Below are positions 59,096 to 64,000 of a stretch of DNA of 64,000 nt, one piece after another (within the stretch, counting starts at the first letter, position 1; each line of letters begins with the position of its first letter). Made by a program: the position numbers and the translations under genes. Under the pieces are notes generated by a model. It was not told where the DNA came from. It worked only from the letters and a program-made list of their open reading frames with translations, and ran no database searches. The stretch comes from Sphingomonas sp. CCH21-G11 (GTDB taxonomy: Bacteria; Pseudomonadota; Alphaproteobacteria; Sphingomonadales; Sphingomonadaceae): the NCBI RefSeq assembly GCF_001555965.1, contig NZ_LSHX01000003.1, positions 19,995-83,994 on the forward strand, read 5' to 3'.

Positions 59096-59236
59096 GCGCG
59101 AAAACTCCGATGAAGATGGGCAATTGCGCGCGCTCTAGGGTTGCGGTCGGCCCCGCGCAAGCACGCGCTCGCACAACCGGAGGCGCGGTGATAGGATCGC
59201 GCGTCGGATGGGGTGTGGAACCGGGAGCAATCCAGC

Positions 59237-59674
59237 ATGGCCGAAGCGAAGACCAAGCCGACGCCGATGTCGCCCGATGCGTTCATCGCCGCGGTCGAAA
59301 ATCCCCAGCGCCGCGAGGACGCGCGGCTGGTCGCCGATTTGATGGCCAGGCTGTCGGGCGAGCCCGCAGTGATGTGGGGGCCGTCGATCATCGGCTACGG
59401 GCGGTATCGCTACCAATATGACAGCGGCCGATCGGGCGAGATGTGCCGCATCGGATTCAGCCCGCGCAAGGCCAATCTGGTGCTCTACCTGATTTCCGGG
59501 TTCGCGGCACACGATGCGCTGCTCGCGCGGCTGGGCAAGCACCGGACGGGGGCGTCTTGCCTGTATGTCAACCGGCTCGGCGACATCGACCTCGACATCC
59601 TCGAACAGCTCATCCGCGGCGCGCTCGACGAAATGGACAGGCGCTATCCGCGCGAGGCCGCGGCGCTCAGCTGA
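59237..59674 (+). CDS. DUF1801 protein
   Basis: A 145-residue cytoplasmic protein with the DUF1801 (YdhG-like) pattern: helix VADLMARLSGEPAVMWGPSIIGYGRYRY, then GFSPRKANLVLYLISGF and the closing GASCLYVNRLGDIDLDILEQLI. The family has unknown function. The start at 59237 is preferred to 59213. The stop overlaps the 3' end of the convergent GH130 gene by eight bases. Confidence 0.88.
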   Translation: MAEAKTKPTPMSPDAFIAAVENPQRREDARLVADLMARLSGEPAVMWGPSIIGYGRYRYQYDSGRSGEMCRIGFSPRKANLVLYLISGFAAHDALLARLGKHRTGASCLYVNRLGDIDLDILEQLIRGALDEMDRRYPREAAALS

Positions 59675-60782
59675 AGCACGACTTGGCGATGCGGGTCAGG
59701 CGGCAGGCGAGATCGGCCTCGCCCGATGCCACCAGGAAATGGTCGCCCGCATCGACGATGCCAGTAGTGAACACGACCGGCGAGCGCAGATAGCGTTGGT
59801 GCGCAATCCCCGCGGTCAGATCCGGTGCGCTTTCGATCAGCGGCGCGTCGTCCGCCTGATGCAGGATCGCGGCGGGATCGTCGCGGTCGAGCAGTGCCCA
59901 GAAGGTGCGATAGGTCCCGATATGGCTGTCGGGTTGGACCCCGTGATAGAGCACCAGCCACCCCTCCGGCGTCAGGACCGGCTGCGCCCCGCCGCCGATC
60001 CGGAAACCGGTCGGCCGGTCGCGTCGCGGGCGGATGCCCGGGCGGTCGAAGGGGCGCCAGTGCAGCGCGTCGGGCGATCCGGCCATCTGGATCGCGGGAC
60101 CGGCGACATGCACTTCGTCGGGCGGGCTCGCCACCCAGCTGCTCCCCAGCGGCCGGGTCAGCGCGACGAACTGGCCGCCGGGCTTGCCCTCGAACAGCAC
60201 CATGTCCTTGTTCTGATGATCGAGCACGATGCCGAGCGGCTGGAAGGCGCGGCCGTCGACCGACACCCAAAGCCCCGTACAATGGCGCTGCGACGAGACG
60301 CAGCAGGCCGTCATGTACCAGCGCCCGCCGATCAGGCTGAGCCGTGGGTCCTCGAGCCCATATTGCTGCCATGCGGTTCCCGGCGCGATGATCCGGTCGT
60401 AATGGACGTCCACCACCCGCTCGCCGTCGCCCGACAGCTCGACCGGCAACAGCCAGGACAGCGACGTCAGCGCAAAGGGTTTGTTCGGATTGTCGCGGAG
60501 GGTGAAGACGCGCGGATCGGTGAAGCTGACCTGATCGACTGGCCAGCGGTCGAGCACGTAACCGTCGGGTGTCCACCGGATCGCATGCGCGAAACCGCGA
60601 TCGAACGGCCGGCGCAGCGCTTCGGCGACGCGCACCATCATCATCAGGTTGCCGTTGGGCAGGCGCGCCAGCCCCGGGTTGAACGCGCCGAGCACGAACG
60701 TCTCCGCGTCGATGGCGGCACGCAGCGGCGACCGCGCGAGATCGACATCGTCGGGGGTGAAGACCAGGAAGTCGTCGCGCAT
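59667..60782 (-). CDS. GH130-family glycoside phosphorylase/hydrolase
   Basis: A 371-residue five-bladed beta-propeller enzyme of the GH130 type, with GAFNPGLARLPNGNLMMMVRV, the diagnostic GLEDPRLSL (E-D-P-R motif) and KDMVLFEGKPGG. GH130 enzymes are mostly beta-mannoside phosphorylases acting on mannans or mannosyl-glucose. The exact substrate cannot be assigned. It overlaps the chorismate mutase stop region by position only, starting at 60782 next to its stop at 60783. Confidence 0.83.
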   Translation of the reverse strand: MRDDFLVFTPDDVDLARSPLRAAIDAETFVLGAFNPGLARLPNGNLMMMVRVAEALRRPFDRGFAHAIRWTPDGYVLDRWPVDQVSFTDPRVFTLRDNPNKPFALTSLSWLLPVELSGDGERVVDVHYDRIIAPGTAWQQYGLEDPRLSLIGGRWYMTACCVSSQRHCTGLWVSVDGRAFQPLGIVLDHQNKDMVLFEGKPGGQFVALTRPLGSSWVASPPDEVHVAGPAIQMAGSPDALHWRPFDRPGIRPRRDRPTGFRIGGGAQPVLTPEGWLVLYHGVQPDSHIGTYRTFWALLDRDDPAAILHQADDAPLIESAPDLTAGIAHQRYLRSPVVFTTGIVDAGDHFLVASGEADLACRLTRIAKSCFS

Positions 60783-61073
60783 TCAGGCGGGGCCCGTGTC
60801 GCGCAGCCGCTCGTGGTGGCGAATCACCTCGTCGATGATGAAGCGCAGGAATTTCTCCGAGAATTCCGGATCGAGATCGGCGTCGCGGGCCAGCGCGCGC
60901 AGGCGGGCGATCTGCGCGTCCTCGCGCCCCGGATCAGCGGGCGGCAACCCGGTGCGCGCCTTGTAGGCGCCGACCGCCTGCGTCACCTTGAAGCGTTCGG
61001 CGAGCAGGAAGACGAGCGCGGCGTCGATATTGTCGATGCTCTGGCGATAGCGCCGCAGCGTGTCGTCGGCCAT
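60783..61073 (-). CDS. Chorismate mutase (AroQ class)
   Basis: A 96-residue all-helical AroQ enzyme converting chorismate to prephenate in Phe/Tyr synthesis. It shows the pattern YRQSIDNIDAALVFLLAERFKVTQAVGAYKA, the catalytic Arg near the N-terminus and Lys in YKA, and RLRALARDADLDPEFSEKFLRFIIDEVIRHHE. Its stop abuts the GH130 start, so both are probably on one transcript. Confidence 0.92.
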   Translation of the reverse strand: MADDTLRRYRQSIDNIDAALVFLLAERFKVTQAVGAYKARTGLPPADPGREDAQIARLRALARDADLDPEFSEKFLRFIIDEVIRHHERLRDTGPA

Positions 61074-61180
61074 TTGGAGGCGCTCCTTTCAGGGGACTGC
61101 CTCTTTCGCGATTTGGCGGGGTGGGGGCAAGCCCGCTCAGACTTGCGTTCGGCGGGACTTGCCGCCACAGCGGGGACCAG

Positions 61181-62194
61181 ATGAGCGCCACGATCCACCG
61201 CCTTTCCGCGCACGGCCAGCCCTCGCTCGACCCGATGGTCGCGCTGGTGGCGACCGATCTCAATCTCGTCAACGCGGTCATCCTCGACCGGATGCAGTCG
61301 GACATTCCGCTGATCCCCGAGCTTGCCGGCCACCTGATCGCCGGCGGGGGCAAGCGGATGCGGCCGATGCTGACGCTGGCGAGCGCGCGCCTGCTGGATT
61401 ATGCCGGGTCGCGCCACCACCGCCTCGCTGCCGCGGTCGAGTTCATCCACACCGCGACGCTGCTGCACGACGATGTCGTCGACAATTCCGACCTGCGGCG
61501 CGGGCGGCGCACCGCCAACATCATCTGGGGCAATCCCGCGAGCGTGCTGGTCGGCGATTTCCTGTTCAGCCGCGCGTTCGAGCTGATGGTCGAGGACGGC
61601 AGCCTGAAGGTGCTCAAGATCCTGAGCCACGCCAGCGCGGTGATCGCGGAGGGCGAGGTCAATCAGCTGACCGCCGCGCGCAAGGTCGATCTGGGCGAGG
61701 ACCGCTATCTCGAGATCATCGGTGCCAAGACCGCGGCGCTGTTCGCCGCCGCGTGCCGGATCGCCGCAGTCGTCGCCGAGCGCCCCGAGGCGGAGGAAGC
61801 CGCGCTCGACGCCTATGGCCGCAACCTGGGCATCGCGTTCCAGCTCGTCGACGATGCGATCGACTATGTTTCCGACGCCGGCACGATGGGCAAGGATGCC
61901 GGCGATGATTTTCGCGAGGGCAAGGTGACGCTGCCCGTCATCCTGGCCTATGCGCGCGGCGACGCCCCGGCGCGCAAGTTCTGGAAGGACGCGATCGAGG
62001 GGCGGCGCAACGACGACGCCGATTTCGCCGAAGCGATCCAGCTGGTCCAGGCGAGCCACGCGGTCGACGATACGCTGGCGCGCGCGCGCCATTACGGCCA
62101 GCGCGCCATCGACGCGCTCGGCGGCTTTGCCGGCGGCAAGGCCAAGGACGCGATGGTCGAGGCGGTCGAGTTCGCGGTCGCCCGCGCCTATTGA
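61181..62194 (+). CDS. Polyprenyl diphosphate synthase (octaprenyl/ubiquinone side chain)
   Basis: A 337-residue trans-isoprenyl diphosphate synthase. The first Asp-rich motif is LLHDDVVDNSDLRRG and the second QLVDDAIDYVSD; GGGKRMRPML binds the isopentenyl diphosphate. It makes the long isoprenoid tail of ubiquinone; chain length is inferred from family resemblance only. The ATG at 61181 is the family start. It is divergent from the chorismate mutase gene. Confidence 0.93.
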   Translation: MSATIHRLSAHGQPSLDPMVALVATDLNLVNAVILDRMQSDIPLIPELAGHLIAGGGKRMRPMLTLASARLLDYAGSRHHRLAAAVEFIHTATLLHDDVVDNSDLRRGRRTANIIWGNPASVLVGDFLFSRAFELMVEDGSLKVLKILSHASAVIAEGEVNQLTAARKVDLGEDRYLEIIGAKTAALFAAACRIAAVVAERPEAEEAALDAYGRNLGIAFQLVDDAIDYVSDAGTMGKDAGDDFREGKVTLPVILAYARGDAPARKFWKDAIEGRRNDDADFAEAIQLVQASHAVDDTLARARHYGQRAIDALGGFAGGKAKDAMVEAVEFAVARAY

Positions 62195-62223
62195 ACATGT
62201 CACGTCATGGTGGGGGAACGGCG

Positions 62224-63006
62224 ATGTCCAGCGGAACGGCACTCGTCACCGGCGCTTCGGCCGGACTGGGCGCAGGCTTTGCACGCGCGCTCGCGGATGA
62301 CGGCCACGACCTGATCCTGACCGCGCGCCGCGCCGACCGGCTCGAGACGCTGGCCGGCGAGTTGCGCGACCGGTTCAAGATAAAGGTGGAGGTGATCGGC
62401 GCTGATCTGGGCCAGCCCGGCGCGGCGCGGATGCTGATCGACGAAGTCACGCGACGCGGCCTTTCGGTCGACACGCTCGTCAACAATGCCGGCTTCGGCC
62501 AGCTCGGCGCGTTCGTCGACCAGCCGATCAACCGGCTGGACGAGATGCTCGATCTGAATTGCCGCGCGGTGATGGACCTGTGCCGGCTGGTGCTGCCCGG
62601 CATGATCGATCGGCGCGCCGGCGGCATCCTCAACATCGCATCGACCGCCGCATTCCAGCCGGGGCCCGGCATGGCGGTCTATTATGCGACCAAGGCGTTC
62701 GTGCTCAGCCTGTCGGAAGCGCTGCACGAGGAAGCCAGGCCGCACGGCGTGCGCGTCGCCGCCCTGTGTCCCGGACCCACGATCACCGAGTTTGCCGGTG
62801 TCGCGGGGATGCGTGACACCCCGTTGTTCCAGCGGTTCGCGGTACGCCCCGGCCAGGTGGTCGAGGACGGGATGCGCGCGTTGAAGGCCAATGACGCGGT
62901 GAAGATTTCGGGCTTCACCAACCGGGTCATGGCCTTTTCCAACCGGCTGACCCCGCGCGGCATGGTCCGCCGGCTGGTCGGATCGCTCCAGTCGACGCGG
63001 GAATAG
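62224..63006 (+). CDS. Short-chain dehydrogenase/reductase (SDR)
   Basis: A 260-residue classical SDR: cofactor loop TGASAGLGAGFARAL, NNAG motif (VNNAGFGQLG), catalytic Ser (NIASTAA) and YxxxK (YYATK). The protein is of the DltE/YqjQ-like subgroup that acts on lipophilic alcohols or ketones; the substrate is unknown. The start at 62224 lies 30 bases after the prenyl synthase gene; an ATG at 62191 overlaps that gene. Confidence 0.9.
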   Translation: MSSGTALVTGASAGLGAGFARALADDGHDLILTARRADRLETLAGELRDRFKIKVEVIGADLGQPGAARMLIDEVTRRGLSVDTLVNNAGFGQLGAFVDQPINRLDEMLDLNCRAVMDLCRLVLPGMIDRRAGGILNIASTAAFQPGPGMAVYYATKAFVLSLSEALHEEARPHGVRVAALCPGPTITEFAGVAGMRDTPLFQRFAVRPGQVVEDGMRALKANDAVKISGFTNRVMAFSNRLTPRGMVRRLVGSLQSTRE

Positions 63007-63026
63007 GTGCGCCGCCGATCCGGCGT

Positions 63027-64000
63027 TCAATGAAAGTCGCGCGATTTCTGGCGCAGCGCATCCTCGGGGTCGCAGCCCTGGCGGAAGGGCGGGTGATAGA
63101 TGCCGCGCGGTTTCCACCCCGGATCGCCGCGATCCGGGGCGCCGCCATGCGTCGCGCCGTCGCCCGGCCCGGTCAGCCGCGGCAGGTCCGCGTCGCCGAT
63201 GGTGCGCAGCATCGGCGTGTAATCGACGATGCGATCGGTGATGACGTGGATCACCAGCCCCTCGCGCTGGACGCGCCCGCGCACGCCGATCATCGCCGCC
63301 GACATGACGGTGCGCCGCTGCGCCTCGAACCGGTCGGGCCACAGGATCGCGTTGGCGACTCCCGTCTCGTCCTCGATGGTGATGAACAGCACGCCCTTCG
63401 CGCTGCCCGGCTTCTGGCGCACCAGGATGATCCCGGCGACCTCGACAAAGCCGCCGTCGCGAACGGTCTTGAGGTCGGCACAGCGCAGGATGCCGCGCCG
63501 CGCGAAATCGTCGCGCAGGAAGCTCAAGGGGTGCGCGCGCAGCGACAATTGCAGCGCACGATAATCCTCGACCACTTCGCGCCCCGCGCTCAGGAGATCG
63601 AGCGCGACCGCCGGCTCGGCCAGTTCGGGGGTGAGCCCGCCCGCACGCGCGTCCGCCGCGGCGAACAGCGGCAGCGGCTGCGCCCCCAGCCCCTTGATCG
63701 CCCATAGCGCCTGCCGCCGGTCGAGCCCGAGCGACTGAAAGGCATCGGCGCGCGCCAGTTTCTCCAGCGCGGCGAGCGGCACGCCGGAGCGCCGCCAGAC
63801 ATCCTCGACCGAGGTGAAGGGCGTGTCGCCCCGCGCCGCGACGATCCGCGCGGCATGTTCGTTGGACAGGCCATTGACCATGCGCATGCCGAGCCGGAGC
63901 GGCAGCAGGACGCGCCCGGTGCTGGGGGGTGTGCCCCGGTTCAGGGGGGATGCAGCTAAGCTCCTCCCCTTTAGGGGGGGTGTTGGGATGGGGGCTATCC
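63027..64000 (-). CDS. dnaE2: Error-prone DNA polymerase DnaE2, C-terminal part (runs off the window)
   Basis: The minus-strand frame runs from the stop at 63027 through the window end. It contains LRLGMRMVNGLSNEHAARIVAARG, VWRRSGVPLAALEKLARADAFQSLGLDRRQALWAI and an OB-fold domain (VEVAGIILVRQKPGSAKGVLFITIEDETGVANAILWPD), the arrangement at the end of DnaE2 (ImuC), the translesion polymerase of the SOS mutasome with ImuA and ImuB. An unusual Pro-rich stretch with PPLKGR occurs before LRLG (63930-64000). The rest of the gene lies outside. Confidence 0.92.
   Translation of the reverse strand, partial: IAPIPTPPLKGRSLAASPLNRGTPPSTGRVLLPLRLGMRMVNGLSNEHAARIVAARGDTPFTSVEDVWRRSGVPLAALEKLARADAFQSLGLDRRQALWAIKGLGAQPLPLFAAADARAGGLTPELAEPAVALDLLSAGREVVEDYRALQLSLRAHPLSFLRDDFARRGILRCADLKTVRDGGFVEVAGIILVRQKPGSAKGVLFITIEDETGVANAILWPDRFEAQRRTVMSAAMIGVRGRVQREGLVIHVITDRIVDYTPMLRTIGDADLPRLTGPGDGATHGGAPDRGDPGWKPRGIYHPPFRQGCDPEDALRQKSRDFH
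63963..63980 (-). repeat. Short palindromic repeat encoding PPLKGR inside dnaE2
   Basis: The 18 bases 63963-63980 contain CCCC, TTTA and GGGG blocks and read PPLKGR on the minus strand, in frame with dnaE2. Similar PPLKGEG-type repeat elements are known to sit inside alphaproteobacterial genes. Surrounding residues (IAPIPT before, SLAASPLNRG after) do not look like DnaE2. Confidence 0.45.

Overview
The window is high-GC chromosomal DNA of an alphaproteobacterium, most likely a sphingomonad (Sphingomonas or a close relative). Supporting marks are a SciP-type CtrA inhibitor, a UrcA-family protein, an EipA/DUF1134 protein, an EcfG-type stress promoter and the overall gene content. No taxonomic search was possible. 

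Layout. (1) 1-7.1 kb: housekeeping genes (homoserine dehydrogenase, partial; a 2OG-Fe(II) oxygenase; a Bcr/CflA-type MFS exporter; an acidic protein behind an EcfG-like promoter; a thioesterase; a phosphatase; PEP carboxylase). (2) 7.1-32.1 kb: a complete-looking non-flagellar type III secretion system (T3SS). A leftward operon carries a lytic transglycosylase, SctV, SctC, SctD, a small needle or rod candidate, SctI, J, K, L, N, O and P. A divergent rightward operon carries SctU, a FliO-like protein, a split SctQ (Qa and Qb), SctR, S, T and a one-domain LuxR-type regulator. Around these lie probable secreted proteins: a polymorphic-toxin-like nuclease with a YezG-like immunity protein, a DUF1521 autocleavage-domain protein, a serine hydrolase, and several unrecognised proteins. 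(3) 32.26-54.42 kb: an accessory segment whose ends carry a 16-bp direct repeat of the tRNA-Ser(GCU) 3' end. It looks like an old tRNA-integrated island without a visible integrase. It holds two 7TM-AraC regulators, hydrolases, VOC and FosA-like proteins, a two-component system, a TonB-dependent receptor with a retropepsin-like protease, and several decayed genes. (4) 54.4-64 kb: housekeeping genes (tRNA-Ser, EipA, MnmA, SciP, GlsB, ArgG, DUF1801, GH130, chorismate mutase, polyprenyl diphosphate synthase, an SDR, and the C-terminal part of DnaE2). 

The most interesting signal is a regulon written into the T3SS locus. Five sites built from the half-site TARTCGGAT stand before the putative secreted-protein operons and not before the structural operons. 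Four have the same geometry (12-bp arm, 5-bp spacer, 12-bp arm), and three of those end 66-67 bases before the start codon. The LuxR-type protein encoded just before one site is the natural candidate to bind them. Three of the putative effectors share an N-terminal motif of the form [LM][ST]PVE[RQ]GELA, at residues 62-81, followed by unrelated C-termini. This looks like a modular secretion or targeting domain. A nuclease with its own immunity protein in this set, plus the absence of recognisable translocon genes, raises the possibility that this T3SS also acts against bacteria; that part is inference.
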